This document shows positions 16,454 through 27,637 of a stretch of DNA of 64,000 nucleotides, piece after piece. The notes under the pieces are model-generated. The model was not told the DNA's origin. It saw only the letters and a list, made by a program, of their open reading frames with translations, and did no database searches. The stretch spans positions 146,620 to 210,619 of the forward strand of contig JAISPG010000041.1 of the NCBI GenBank assembly GCA_031275085.1. The letters run 5' to 3'. A program made the position numbers and the translations under genes. Source of the stretch: Bacteroidales bacterium (GTDB taxonomy: Bacteria; Bacteroidota; Bacteroidia; Bacteroidales; ML635J-15). Every line of letters begins with the position of its first letter. Position 1 is the stretch's first letter.

Positions 16454-17368
16454 TTATTTTGTTAATCCATACTTTTCTTTAAATTCTTCCACCCATGAAT
16501 AGTTGGATTTTTCTAATAATTCAACCACATCTTGGATAAATACAATCTTTATTATACTTTTCATTTCCTCTGAAATACGACTTGTTAGAATAGGAATCAA
16601 ACCTCTTTCGTTTACACCGTCAGTTTTCATGAAAGCGGGATTTCTTTTGTCAATTAAAATCACATAATATCCGTTATTTTTAGCCGCAAACAACAATTCC
16701 CTATAGAACTGATAATAAATGACAAAAGGACAAATGAGTGAATTTTTATATGGTTCACTCAATCCATATTTAATCATTAATTCCCAATAATTTCTTCCGC
16801 AATGAGTTAAATAACAAGAATCTACATCGTTTATAGGGTTTAACCCATCGCACTCTCCTCCTTCAATTGTCGAACATTTTCCAAATTCAGTTTCAACATA
16901 CTTTGCTTCAAGAAATATATTTTTCCCTTTATTGTTTTTTATTGCAAAATCAAAAGAGGTTGGTTGTCGTTGCAATTCATTAAAGGTTTTTCTGTCAGAA
17001 TATTCAAATAAAAGCTCTGAACTACCATCTATACAAACATCTTTGTATGCAAATAGAGAGGAAAAGAAATGTGTATCGTGTTTCAACGTTGATTCTCCCA
17101 ATAAATTGAAAAGCATTGCTTGACTACTCAATCCGTGGTGTACGTATTTGTGCAATGGAAATGGTACCTTTTTAATTTCATATTCATTTTTCACTTTTTC
17201 AATAAAATTCGCAACGCTATCTAAAATAATATTCTCTTTCCATTGAGAATTATGTCTCAAAATGAAAGGATATTTATCTTGAACTGTAAAATTCTTCTTT
17301 ACAAACCAATCGCTGGCAAATTTATTCTGCGATTTCCTAAAACTTTTATATTGTTGATATTTCCACAT
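16454..17368 (-). CDS. PD-(D/E)XK nuclease-like protein (putative restriction endonuclease)
   Basis: The 304-aa cytoplasmic protein contains a candidate PD-(D/E)XK active site in the middle: TSFDFAIKNNKG followed by NIFLEAKYVETEFG, supplying Asp, then Glu-x-Lys (EAK). A Cys-rich stretch (CSTIEGGECDG) and a later YYQFYRELLFAAKNN helix complete it. The layout resembles the PGN_0703-type putative restriction endonucleases described in Porphyromonas and relatives; the assignment is from memory of motif context. No methyltransferase or specificity gene is adjacent. The gene sits alone between a GTTAGACGCC site (16440-16449) and a GGCTGCTAAC site (about 17389-17398), so it looks like a cassette. 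Confidence 0.6.
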   Translation of the reverse strand: MWKYQQYKSFRKSQNKFASDWFVKKNFTVQDKYPFILRHNSQWKENIILDSVANFIEKVKNEYEIKKVPFPLHKYVHHGLSSQAMLFNLLGESTLKHDTHFFSSLFAYKDVCIDGSSELLFEYSDRKTFNELQRQPTSFDFAIKNNKGKNIFLEAKYVETEFGKCSTIEGGECDGLNPINDVDSCYLTHCGRNYWELMIKYGLSEPYKNSLICPFVIYYQFYRELLFAAKNNGYYVILIDKRNPAFMKTDGVNERGLIPILTSRISEEMKSIIKIVFIQDVVELLEKSNYSWVEEFKEKYGLTK

Positions 17369-17480
17369 ATTGCTACTGTTTGCTAAATGGCTGCTAACTC
17401 ATAAATACACGCAATATAAATTTTTTTTCTAATACATACAAAACATTTCGCATATACTTATTACATAAATTGTTACATTT

Positions 17481-17523
17481 AATAATTATCCAAAATGCGC
17501 AATACGCATTTTGGATAATTATT
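17481..17523. promoter_or_regulatory. Perfect 19-bp inverted repeat upstream of the recombinase
   Basis: AATAATTATCCAAAATGCG (17481-17499) and its exact reverse complement (17505-17523) flank a 5-base CAATA spacer. It ends 33 bp before the recombinase ATG. It could be an autoregulatory operator, a recombinase binding or attachment site, or a transcription terminator. Perfect symmetry over 38 bp is unlikely by chance even in AT-rich DNA. Confidence 0.75.
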
Positions 17524-17556
17524 TTTATCTTTATAAAAATTTATTTGTTTTAAACA

Positions 17557-18633
17557 ATGGCGTTTCAAATTAAAAACTATCAATTTGCTGAGGGAAATCA
17601 TAAAGGTAATTCCGTAATTTGGATAAAATTTCCTTATAATGATATTTTGAAAAAAGAATTAAGATTTTTTTCCCATTTGCTAAATGGAGTGCTACCGAAA
17701 AGTCTTGGTATGTTCCAAATAATAACTTGATAAGAGAACAATTAGGTATGAATAAATTGTCTTATAATGAAAAGTCTGTAATAAAGCACATTTACCCTAT
17801 AAATCGTCAAGCGTTCTCAAAACTTATCGAACAGCTACAATTAAAAGCGTATAGCAATAGTACAATAAAAACTTATAGTATAGAATTTGCTCAATTATTA
17901 TATTTTCTTAAAGACATTTCAGTAGATTCAATCAATTCAGATTATATAAAGAGTTTATTTGTTGTATTGTATTAATAATCTAAAAGTTTCAGAAAGCTTG
18001 ATTCATAGTAGATTAAACGCTATTAAATTTTATTTCGAACAAGTTTTACACAGAGAAAATTTTTTTATAGATATCCCGCGCCCAAAGAAAAAATCGTCGC
18101 TCCCAAAAGTTCTAAGCAAGGAAGACATAGAGAAATTATTTTACAGCACCTCAAATTTGAAGCATTTGGTAATACTAAAACTTTGTTATGGTATGGGATT
18201 GAGAGTCAGTGAAATTGTAAATCTCAAAATATCGCATATTGATAGTAAGAGAATGTTGGTTTTGATAGAATCAGGAAAAGGCAAAAAAGACCGTTACGTA
18301 CCGCTTCCCGAAACAATATTACCAGAATTAAGAATATATTATCATGAATACAAACCCAAAGACTATCTTTTCGAAGGACAATATGGCGGACAATACTCTA
18401 TTAGCAGTGTTCAGGCAATGTTTCAGAATACAATGAAAAAAGCCGGCATAAACAAACCGATAGGAATCCACGGATTACGGCATAGTTATGCAACACATTT
18501 ACTTGAATACGGCACAGATATGTATTTAATTCAAAAATTACTTGGACATAATAATGTAAAAACTACTGAAATCTATGCAAAAGTAACCAATACACAACTT
18601 TCAAAAATAAAAAGCCCTTTAGATAGTCTGTAG
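17557..18633 (+). pseudogene. Tyrosine recombinase (Xer/IntI-like), two frameshifts
   Basis: Three consecutive frames together encode one phage-integrase-family protein of about 358 aa. The N-terminal part (MAFQIKNYQFAEGNHKGN...) continues as FAKWSATEKSWYVPN after a frame change at a T7 run (17665-17671). A SAM-like core-binding domain follows (AYSNSTIKTYSIEFAQLL), and a second frame change lies at about 17950-17975. The catalytic domain carries the full set: Arg in GLRVSEIVNL, Lys in SGKGKKDRYV, HGLRHSYATHLL, GHNN and the Tyr nucleophile in EIYAKVTN. Family role: strand exchange at short inverted sites. The two shifts compensate in frame overall. With attC-like sites nearby it is a candidate for their recombinase, now inactive if the shifts are real. 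Confidence 0.82.
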
Positions 18634-18756
18634 TCTGCTGTACAATAAGTAATTGAAAATTGAGATTTGAAAAATTTATGCTATATTGTATTACAAATTC
18701 AGAAAAACTTTATATCTCACCCTATTCTATTTGCAAATAATCTTCACATTCTCAAA

Positions 18757-20850
<2,094 letters not shown>

Positions 20851-20964
20851 TTATGAGATAAGTATAAAAGTAGTTGTGTTATTTATATTGAATAAATATG
20901 TTAATATAAATTATGTTCAATTATGCAAATATCTTACTGCAATAAAACAGGTTATAAAATAAAT

Positions 20965-21003
20965 AAAAAATGAACTGCTCAAAAAATGAACAGTTCATTT
21001 TTT
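20965..21003 (-). terminator. Terminator downstream of the 21016-21630 gene
   Basis: The arms AAAAAATGAACTG (20965-20977) and CAGTTCATTTTTT (20991-21003) are perfect complements around a 13-base loop. On the minus strand the stem is followed by a T-rich stretch. It starts 13 bp after the stop of the minus-strand membrane-protein gene. Confidence 0.7.
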
Positions 21004-21015
21004 GAAAAATAAATA

Positions 21016-21630
21016 TTATTCTATTGGAGTATTTTCTCTATCAAGAACTAATTTTTTGTAGAAATATGCTTCCATACTTATAAACATAGGAGAACATGCA
21101 ATTATTACCAAAAATGATAGTACTCCACCAACTGCAGGTATCAAACCTAAAATAAATGTAACAAGACCTAATCCTATTGCAATGATCAGATATGTAAGGA
21201 AAATAGATTTCTTATTTCCGTTTGTATATTGATTACTTTTAGTGAGTGCTTCAAGTGGGTTTAAACCTTTATCTATAACCAGAAAGCTTCCAAGAAGCCA
21301 CGAAAAACTTATTACGATCCCAGGAATAATAAAGAACAATGTTCCTAAAAATACTCCCTGAAATTTCAATCCCCACAATAAAAACATTTCCCCCATATAT
21401 TTGCGGTATTTACCATCAAAAATAAAAGTAGGAGAAACAACTTTACCTTTACTCAATTCTATTGGTAATGTCACCAGTGCAATTGTAGTTCCGATATTTA
21501 TATAAGGAACCCAACATGTTAACACATATAAAACAACTGCTCCTAAAATTGAAGGTAAATTTTTAAGCCCCCATGTAAAACTTGTTTTAAGGGCATCAAC
21601 ATAGCTAATTTGTACTTCTCTCATTTCCAT
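21016..21630 (-). CDS. Multi-pass membrane protein of unknown function
   Basis: The 204-aa protein has about five hydrophobic segments: SILGAVVLYVLTCWVPYI, GVFLGTLFFIIPGIVISFSW, IFLTYLIIAIGLGLVTFILG and VLSFLVIIACSPMFISM among them. The pattern of SWLLGSFLVIDKGLNPLEAL before the third helix resembles small glycerophosphodiester-phosphodiesterase-membrane-domain-like or DUF4013-like proteins, but I cannot place it with confidence. It has its own promoter (21690-21719) and terminator (20965-21003), so it is monocistronic. Confidence 0.7.
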   Translation of the reverse strand: MEMREVQISYVDALKTSFTWGLKNLPSILGAVVLYVLTCWVPYINIGTTIALVTLPIELSKGKVVSPTFIFDGKYRKYMGEMFLLWGLKFQGVFLGTLFFIIPGIVISFSWLLGSFLVIDKGLNPLEALTKSNQYTNGNKKSIFLTYLIIAIGLGLVTFILGLIPAVGGVLSFLVIIACSPMFISMEAYFYKKLVLDRENTPIE

Positions 21631-21689
21631 AACATTATATTTTTTTTTATGCCTACTCTATTTAAAGTTTTCGGCTTCCCTTTTGCATG

Positions 21690-21719
21690 TAAAACTATAA
21701 AATTTATAGATTTAACAAA
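21690..21719 (-). promoter_or_regulatory. Promoter for the 21016-21630 gene
   Basis: On the minus strand, TTTG (21719-21716) is followed after 18 bp by TAGTTTTA (21697-21690), close to the Bacteroidota -33/-7 consensus. The start codon is about 60 bp downstream. Confidence 0.5.
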
Positions 21720-21880
21720 ATTTTTGCAGATATTTTTTATTTATTATTATATTTTTTTTTCATAATTTATAAAAAGCGGTACAATAGTCTAATATATAAG
21801 CTATTATAACCGACTATATATTTGATTTATATTTAAGATGGTTTCGGAATTAAAACTTAAGTGTAAAATTTTAATTATTA

Positions 21881-23239
21881 TTAATCTTTAAAAACTGTTA
21901 ATTCTATTCCCTTTGAATATGGTATCTGTTCACTTCCCATAAATGCAACAGGAAATGCATCCGGAAAATCTTCCTTTAGTATTTCTGTAAAATATGAGGT
22001 CTGGGATGGATCTTCATGAATAAACATAAAATATTTGTATCTTCCGTTCAGGAATTTTTCAATAACTCCGTCATAATTTTTAAATTCGGGAGAATCGGAA
22101 GATATTGGTTCCGTGGTAGACTTTATTTGTATCACAAAATAAACATACGGAATATTTTCATCGTTTTGTTCTTCGTGTTCAATTACTGAAGATGTGTCAT
22201 TTTTTCTTTTTTGTTTTTCTATCTTTTTCTTATCTTTAGGAGATAACTCACTTTCATCCGTAACATTAATCGTCCTGCCGAATCTTATAAGACTGAAATT
22301 AACGTATTTCTTAGGATTAAGCCGTACGTCAATCAGCAGTTTATCAAGGCTGCCGACAGCATTTTCGAGTTCTATTGCAAGTTTTTCATCGTTCAATAAT
22401 TTACCGATGGTTCCTTCTCCTCTGTTGACTCTATCCATTACTGAATTAAACTTATCCAGGGCTGAATTTATATCCAGAACCGTTCTGGATATCTGTAAAG
22501 CTACTAATGTATCGGAAAAATCAGACAGATTATTCATAATATTACTGATATTTCCTGAATTTTCACGTAACGAAGATGTTAAGTATTCCACATCGGCAAG
22601 TATCCTTGCTATCCTGCCCGCTTCCTCGCTGAGTAAAGTATCCAGATTATAAGTAGCATGCTCGAGATTGGCAACGGTATTTCTTATACTGGCAAAACTT
22701 TTATCAAGATTTTCACGTGTTTCTTCATTAAATATATATGATATTATTTCTATAGCATTAGAAAGTTCTTTCATAAGGTTTTCTGCCTGATTTTTTATCG
22801 GTAACATCTGAAGGCTTACCTGGTCTTTAAGGCTTTGTTCCACTTCTCCCTTCAACACATCTCCGGGCTTATGATATAATGTGGAATTATCATCAAACAA
22901 AAGATCAACTCCCTTGCTTCCCAAAAGATCCATGCTATTTATCCTGGCTATTGTAGATTCAGGCAGTAAAAATTTATTTGTTATTTCCAGGGTAACTTTA
23001 AGTTTGCGTCCTTCCTGAGGAAGGAATTCAATTTCTTTTACCTGCCCAACTTTATAGCCATTTACCATAACAGGACTTGATGTATTTAACCCTTCGATCC
23101 TGTCATAATATACATAATATTCATAATTTTCATTTAAAAGGGAACTTCCTCTCAGAAAATTGAACCCCCAGTATGCGACAAATAAAATTATCAACCCGAA
23201 AACACCATATAATATATAAATTTTTTTAGACTTTTGCAT
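21881..23239 (-). CDS. MlaD/MCE-family protein with SPOR-like C-terminal tail
   Basis: The 452-aa protein has one N-terminal membrane helix (ILYGVFGLIILFVAYWGFNF) and then an MCE/MlaD domain (about 36-115: YYVYYDRIEGLNTSSPVMVN, GYKVGQVKEIEFL, NSMDLLGSKGVDLLF). A long coiled-coil region with repeated N-L/I spacing follows. The last ~90 residues (VYFVIQIKSTTEPISSD to the C-terminus) resemble the tail of the amidase encoded just upstream. MCE proteins bind and shuttle lipids between membranes; in Bacteroidota single MlaD homologues often sit apart from an mla ABC operon, as here. It is probably translated from the amidase transcript (43 bp gap). Confidence 0.88.
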   Translation of the reverse strand: MQKSKKIYILYGVFGLIILFVAYWGFNFLRGSSLLNENYEYYVYYDRIEGLNTSSPVMVNGYKVGQVKEIEFLPQEGRKLKVTLEITNKFLLPESTIARINSMDLLGSKGVDLLFDDNSTLYHKPGDVLKGEVEQSLKDQVSLQMLPIKNQAENLMKELSNAIEIISYIFNEETRENLDKSFASIRNTVANLEHATYNLDTLLSEEAGRIARILADVEYLTSSLRENSGNISNIMNNLSDFSDTLVALQISRTVLDINSALDKFNSVMDRVNRGEGTIGKLLNDEKLAIELENAVGSLDKLLIDVRLNPKKYVNFSLIRFGRTINVTDESELSPKDKKKIEKQKRKNDTSSVIEHEEQNDENIPYVYFVIQIKSTTEPISSDSPEFKNYDGVIEKFLNGRYKYFMFIHEDPSQTSYFTEILKEDFPDAFPVAFMGSEQIPYSKGIELTVFKD

Positions 23240-23282
23240 TATTTGAGTAATTCTTTTTTAGGCATTTTGTTTAGTTACTTTA

Positions 23283-24500
23283 CTAAATTCGTTCTCCATT
23301 CTTAAATTTGACTATAAAGCAGTCTTTAAAATCCTTCTTAGCCTGCTCAAACAACTTTATAATTTTATTATAGTCAGTATCTTCTCCTATAGTATATTTA
23401 TATATACCATCCTGCAAATATACACTAACATTTTGATAAGATTTAAAATTTTCAGGAATTAATTCGATTTTTTCAGGTGATGTTTTTATTTGTATTTTAT
23501 ATACAATCTGGTCGGGAGAATATATTTTGCTACTTTCTGCGCCATTATTTTTTTCGATATTTTCTTCTGTTTTTTCTCCGTCGGATACATCTGATGTTAT
23601 TTTTTCTTTATTTCCCGAAGTTGCTTCCACTTTGTTATCAGAATTTTTTGAATTGTTTTCCGTATTTTTATTTTCTGCATGTACAGGTTTTATTTTAACA
23701 TCATAATTTTCTCCATCATAATAGGATTTATATGCAACAAAAGAGTCAAATAAAGATATTGCCAACTCTTCCTGCCCTTTGGCAGAATTAAGATATTTTT
23801 CTTCTTCGGCATTACTTATAAATCCAAGTTCAACCAGCACACTCGGCATTGTAGTTTTCCACAAAACCAGAAAACCGGCCTGTTTAACTCCTCTGTCAAA
23901 ACGTTTAAGTTTTTCCGTAAAATTCTCTTGTGTTAGCTGAGCAAAAAACAAACTTTGAGTAAGGTTAGCATTTTGATACAAACTAAAAATTATGTGATTT
24001 TCAGGATCATTAGGATCAAATCCGTCATAATTAGCCTGATAATTCTCTTCTGTCAAAATAGCTGAGTTTTCAAGCTTGGCAACCTGTAAATTAGCAGCAT
24101 TTTTTGATGTTCCCATTACAAAAGTTTCAGTGCCGTAAGGAGTTCCTGTTTTAAATGAATTTACATGTATTGATATGAACAGGTCTGCATGGTTCTTATT
24201 TGCAATCTCAGCTCTTTTGTACAATTCCACATGTCTGTCATCCGTACGGGTATAAACGACGTTAACATCTTTAAAATTTTCTTTAATATAATCGCCTAAC
24301 TTTAAAGATACTTTCAATACAATATCTTTTTCTCTGGAAGTTTTCCCGACAGCTCCCGGATCGCTGCCTCCATGCCCGGGATCAATAACTACTGTCTTTA
24401 GTTTTTGAATATTTTTTATCTGCCCGTATAATAATTTATTTTCACCGGAAGCCGCTATTATACTTAAAACTAAAATAATATGAAATATTTTTTGTTTCAT
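23283..24500 (-). CDS. N-acetylmuramoyl-L-alanine amidase (Amidase_3)
   Basis: From the preferred start at 24500 the protein has 405 aa: a signal peptide (MKQKIFHIILVLSIIAASG), then the zinc-dependent Amidase_3 domain with VVIDPGHGGSDPGAVG (first His), REKDIVLKVSLKLG (Glu), FISIHVNSF (His) and VLVELGFISNAEEE (catalytic Glu). A Ser/Lys/Asn-rich linker joins a C-terminal SPOR-like tail (IVYKIQIKTSPEKIEL, then DGIYKYTIG and DCFIVKFKNG). It cleaves the stem-peptide bond of peptidoglycan, probably in cell separation. The frame is open to 24623, but that would overlap the divergent lptD gene and the -7 box at 24567-24574, so the later start is chosen. Confidence 0.92.
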   Translation of the reverse strand: MKQKIFHIILVLSIIAASGENKLLYGQIKNIQKLKTVVIDPGHGGSDPGAVGKTSREKDIVLKVSLKLGDYIKENFKDVNVVYTRTDDRHVELYKRAEIANKNHADLFISIHVNSFKTGTPYGTETFVMGTSKNAANLQVAKLENSAILTEENYQANYDGFDPNDPENHIIFSLYQNANLTQSLFFAQLTQENFTEKLKRFDRGVKQAGFLVLWKTTMPSVLVELGFISNAEEEKYLNSAKGQEELAISLFDSFVAYKSYYDGENYDVKIKPVHAENKNTENNSKNSDNKVEATSGNKEKITSDVSDGEKTEENIEKNNGAESSKIYSPDQIVYKIQIKTSPEKIELIPENFKSYQNVSVYLQDGIYKYTIGEDTDYNKIIKLFEQAKKDFKDCFIVKFKNGERI

Positions 24501-24518
24501 AAACATAGTTGTTTTATA

Positions 24519-24549
24519 CCAAACTAATGAATTTTTCATTAGTTTTGGG
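24519..24549. repeat. Inverted repeat between amidase and lptD genes
   Basis: CCAAACTAATGAA pairs with TTCATTAGTTTTGG around a three-base centre, with one bulged base. It lies in the 5' untranslated region of the amidase transcript, between divergent envelope genes, and could be an operator or an mRNA hairpin. Confidence 0.5.
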
Positions 24550-24566
24550 CAAATTTTTAATTTGTA

Positions 24567-24574
24567 CAAAAGTA
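24567..24574 (-). promoter_or_regulatory. -7 box for the amidase-mlaD operon
   Basis: On the minus strand this reads TACTTTTG, a match to TAnnTTTG. A start site about 7 bp downstream would give a leader of about 60 bases before the amidase ATG at 24500. Confidence 0.5.
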
Positions 24575-24597
24575 TTATTTTCATATCGTTAAAAAAA

Positions 24598-27408
24598 ATG
24601 TTTAAGCCATTATTATTTAGCATAATAGTAGGTCTGATATTCTTTTTTTATTCATGTAATCCTTCTGTCAAAACCCGTTCCACAATTCCTAATATTGATA
24701 AAAATAATGAATTTTATTCTGATCAGGCAATTATTGATACATTAAAAAACAATTTAATCGAAACCAAAGATAGTATTTTTCCGGAAAAAAATATTGTAAC
24801 AATAAATGCTACTGTTACAACACAAGATTCTGTTGTTGATGAATATGATTATGCCAGGCTTTATAATTACGAAATATTTGACACGATAGAAATATCATCT
24901 CAAATGTATGAAGACAGCATTCCTGTTGTTGATACAATAGGTGATCTTCCTGCAAAGAAAAAATCAGGTATGGAATTCGATTATCCGGTATATTATACTT
25001 CGGATGATAAAGGTTTTTTGGATTTTGCAAACCAGAAAGCGTATTTATATGGAAATGCTGTTGTAAAATATGAAAATATTACATTAACATCCGATTACAT
25101 GGAGATGGATTTTGAAAAAAATGAAGTCTTTTCCCATGGAATTACCGACAGTCTTGGAAAGGTAACGGGGAAACCTGTTTTTGAAGAAGGCAGCGAAACT
25201 TTCCAGGCTGATACTATAAGGTATAATTTCAAATCCAAAAGAGGAATCGTAAAAAATGTCACAACCGAGTTTGAAGGCAGTTACCTACACGGTGGTAAAA
25301 CAAAATTACATGAGAACAGGCATGTTCACATGATAGACGGGAAATTTACAACCTGTGATGATATAGACCATCCGCATTTTTATTTTAAAATTACAAAAGC
25401 AAAAGTAATACCTGATGATAAAATAATTTCGGGGCCTGCATATTTAGTTCTTGAAGATGTACCCACACCACTGGGAATACCTTTCGCTTTTTTTCCAAAT
25501 ACTAAAGGCGGCTCTTCAGGTATCTTAATTCCTTCTTTCGGAGATGACCCCAGCAGAGGTTTTTTTCTTCAGGATGCCGGCTATTACTGGCTGATCAATG
25601 ATTATGTGGATCTTACTTTCTTAGGAAGTATTTTCACAAAAGGAAGCTGGAGTGCAGGATTAAAAAGTAATTATAAAGTACGTTATAAGTTTGACGGATT
25701 CTTAGCCTTTAACTATTCAGAAAATGTTTTTGGTTATAAGGGATTATCCAACTACAGAAAAGAACAAATGTATTCTTTTATCTGGAAATTCAATCAGGAT
25801 CAGAAAGCACGCCCTAATTCACGTTTTTCTGCCGACGTGAACATGAGTAGTGCAAATTATGATAAAAATAATTCTACGAATATTAATAACATCTTAACAA
25901 CAAATAAACAGTCCAGTATTTCATATACCAAACAATTTGCCAACTCTCCGTTCAACTTGTCTGCAAACATAGGACATTACCAGAATAACCAGACAAAAGA
26001 AGTAAGTCTGACACTGCCAAACCTGAATTTTTCTATGAGTACTATCTATCCGCTGAAACGTAAAACAAAAACAGGAGAAACAAGATGGTATGAAAAAATA
26101 GGAATGGCATACACCATGAGATTGGAAAATACTATAAAAACAACCGATTCGACTTTATTTGATATTGGTTTTAATGATATGAACAATGGGATCAGCCATA
26201 GTATTCCGATAAAAACATCTTTCAGCTTTTTAAAATATACCACTTTATCTCCAAGTTTTACATATAATGAAAGATGGTACCTGAAAACCATGGAAAAATA
26301 CTGGCAGGAAGATCCGACCGATGCAACAGGATATTCCGGAAAAGTAATACAGAATTATGTTCCCGGCTTTGCCAGGGAATGGGATTACAATGCATCTCTC
26401 GACTGGACAACAACACTCTACGGAACATTTAATTTTAAAGGGAACGGAAAAGTAAAAGCATTGAGACATATGCTGACTCCTTCGGTCAGATTCAGTTTCC
26501 ATCCTGATTTCGAAAAAGAAAGATATAAGTTCTACGATCAGTATTATAACGTAAAGTATTATCCCGAGCTTAATCAATATGATACCACATATAATTATTA
26601 TTCGAGATTTGAAGGATTACCATTTTCGCGTACTCCAAGAGGTGGTTCCGGTACGGTAAACTTCTCTCTTGCAAATAATCTGGAAATGAAATTAAGAAAT
26701 AAAAATGATACTGCAACAACCGATCAGAAAGTCAAAATCCTGGAAAGTTTTAACATAACAACCAGCTACAATATATTTGCAGATAGTCTAAACTGGGCTC
26801 CGTTAAATGTTACGGGAAGAACAAAAATATCATTTATAAATCTTGATTTTGGAGCTATTTTTAATCCATATGCCTATGTTATAAATGAAAACGGGAACCA
26901 TATAACAGTAAATGAATTTTTATATAAAATTGATACTGCAAGATGGAGGGTTGCAAGGCTAACATCTGCAAATATTTCAGTAAGTCTGTCATTAAATAAG
27001 AATGCTTCGCCAAGTAAAGTCCAATATGATCCATACCAATCTTTATATGGTTATCCGTACGAATATGCAGATTTCAGTATTCCATGGAACATAAGTATAC
27101 GTTATAGCCTGATATATTCTAAAACCAGCATAAATCCTGCTATTACACAAACGGTAAATGTATCCGGAAGTTTTAACCTCACAGAAAAATGGAAAATTGA
27201 TATTAATACGGGTTATGATATAAAGATGAAGAAAATAACCACAAGCTCCATAAATATATACCGGGATCTGCATTGTTGGGAAGCAAGTCTGCATGTAGTC
27301 CCCTTCGGTAATTACAGATCGTATAAATTCCAGATCAATGTAAAATCTGCTATGCTTCAGGATCTGAAGTTAAAGAAAGAAAGAAGTATATATAATAATA
27401 CGTATTAA
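24598..27408 (+). CDS. lptD: LPS-assembly protein LptD homologue (OstA-like)
   Basis: The product has about 936 aa from the ATG at 24598 (MFKPLLFSIIVGLIFFFYSC, a lipoprotein-like or Sec signal). Residues about 125-300 form the OstA/LptA-like beta-taco: DFANQKAYLYGNAVVKY, ITLTSDYMEMDFEKNEVFSHG, FQADTIRYNFKSKRGIV. The rest is a large outer-membrane beta-barrel beginning GIPFAFFPNTKGGSSGILIPSF. This matches the Bacteroidota LptD family, which inserts lipopolysaccharide into the outer leaflet. Compared with E. coli LptD it is long and lacks obvious conserved Cys pairs. It is divergent from the amidase-mlaD operon; an earlier in-frame ATG (24562) falls on the opposing -7 box. Confidence 0.88.
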   Translation: MFKPLLFSIIVGLIFFFYSCNPSVKTRSTIPNIDKNNEFYSDQAIIDTLKNNLIETKDSIFPEKNIVTINATVTTQDSVVDEYDYARLYNYEIFDTIEISSQMYEDSIPVVDTIGDLPAKKKSGMEFDYPVYYTSDDKGFLDFANQKAYLYGNAVVKYENITLTSDYMEMDFEKNEVFSHGITDSLGKVTGKPVFEEGSETFQADTIRYNFKSKRGIVKNVTTEFEGSYLHGGKTKLHENRHVHMIDGKFTTCDDIDHPHFYFKITKAKVIPDDKIISGPAYLVLEDVPTPLGIPFAFFPNTKGGSSGILIPSFGDDPSRGFFLQDAGYYWLINDYVDLTFLGSIFTKGSWSAGLKSNYKVRYKFDGFLAFNYSENVFGYKGLSNYRKEQMYSFIWKFNQDQKARPNSRFSADVNMSSANYDKNNSTNINNILTTNKQSSISYTKQFANSPFNLSANIGHYQNNQTKEVSLTLPNLNFSMSTIYPLKRKTKTGETRWYEKIGMAYTMRLENTIKTTDSTLFDIGFNDMNNGISHSIPIKTSFSFLKYTTLSPSFTYNERWYLKTMEKYWQEDPTDATGYSGKVIQNYVPGFAREWDYNASLDWTTTLYGTFNFKGNGKVKALRHMLTPSVRFSFHPDFEKERYKFYDQYYNVKYYPELNQYDTTYNYYSRFEGLPFSRTPRGGSGTVNFSLANNLEMKLRNKNDTATTDQKVKILESFNITTSYNIFADSLNWAPLNVTGRTKISFINLDFGAIFNPYAYVINENGNHITVNEFLYKIDTARWRVARLTSANISVSLSLNKNASPSKVQYDPYQSLYGYPYEYADFSIPWNISIRYSLIYSKTSINPAITQTVNVSGSFNLTEKWKIDINTGYDIKMKKITTSSINIYRDLHCWEASLHVVPFGNYRSYKFQINVKSAMLQDLKLKKERSIYNNTY

Positions 27409-27505
27409 TTAAGAATGAAGAATTAAAAATTAAGAATTTGAAGAGCAGTGGTTACTAAGTGTAGTCTACTGAATACCGATTGGTGAGCGGCGACTGGTGA
27501 GCGTA

Positions 27506-27545
27506 GTCGAACCAAGTCGAAGTAAGTCGAACCAAGCCGAAGTAA
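27506..27545. repeat. Tandem 20-bp repeat, two copies
   Basis: GTCGAACCAAGTCGAAGTAA (27506-27525) is followed by a copy with one change (27526-27545). It lies in the 229-bp gap between the convergent lptD and rarA genes, which has no other gene. GTCGAA-rich fragments of this sort recur as dispersed repeats in Bacteroidota. Confidence 0.6.
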
Positions 27546-27637
27546 GCCGGATATAAAAATCAGAAATCAGACAATTTCACTAAAAAATAAATGTTTTTAG
27601 ATATTATTTTTATCATAATTTAACTATAATACAATTT

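Noticed and set aside
24501..24623. Longer N-terminus for the amidase
   Set aside because: It would lack a signal peptide at the start and overlap the divergent gene and the -7 box.
27409..27637. Gene between lptD and rarA
   Set aside because: Only AT-rich sequence and a short GTCGAA repeat; no open frame with a reasonable start.
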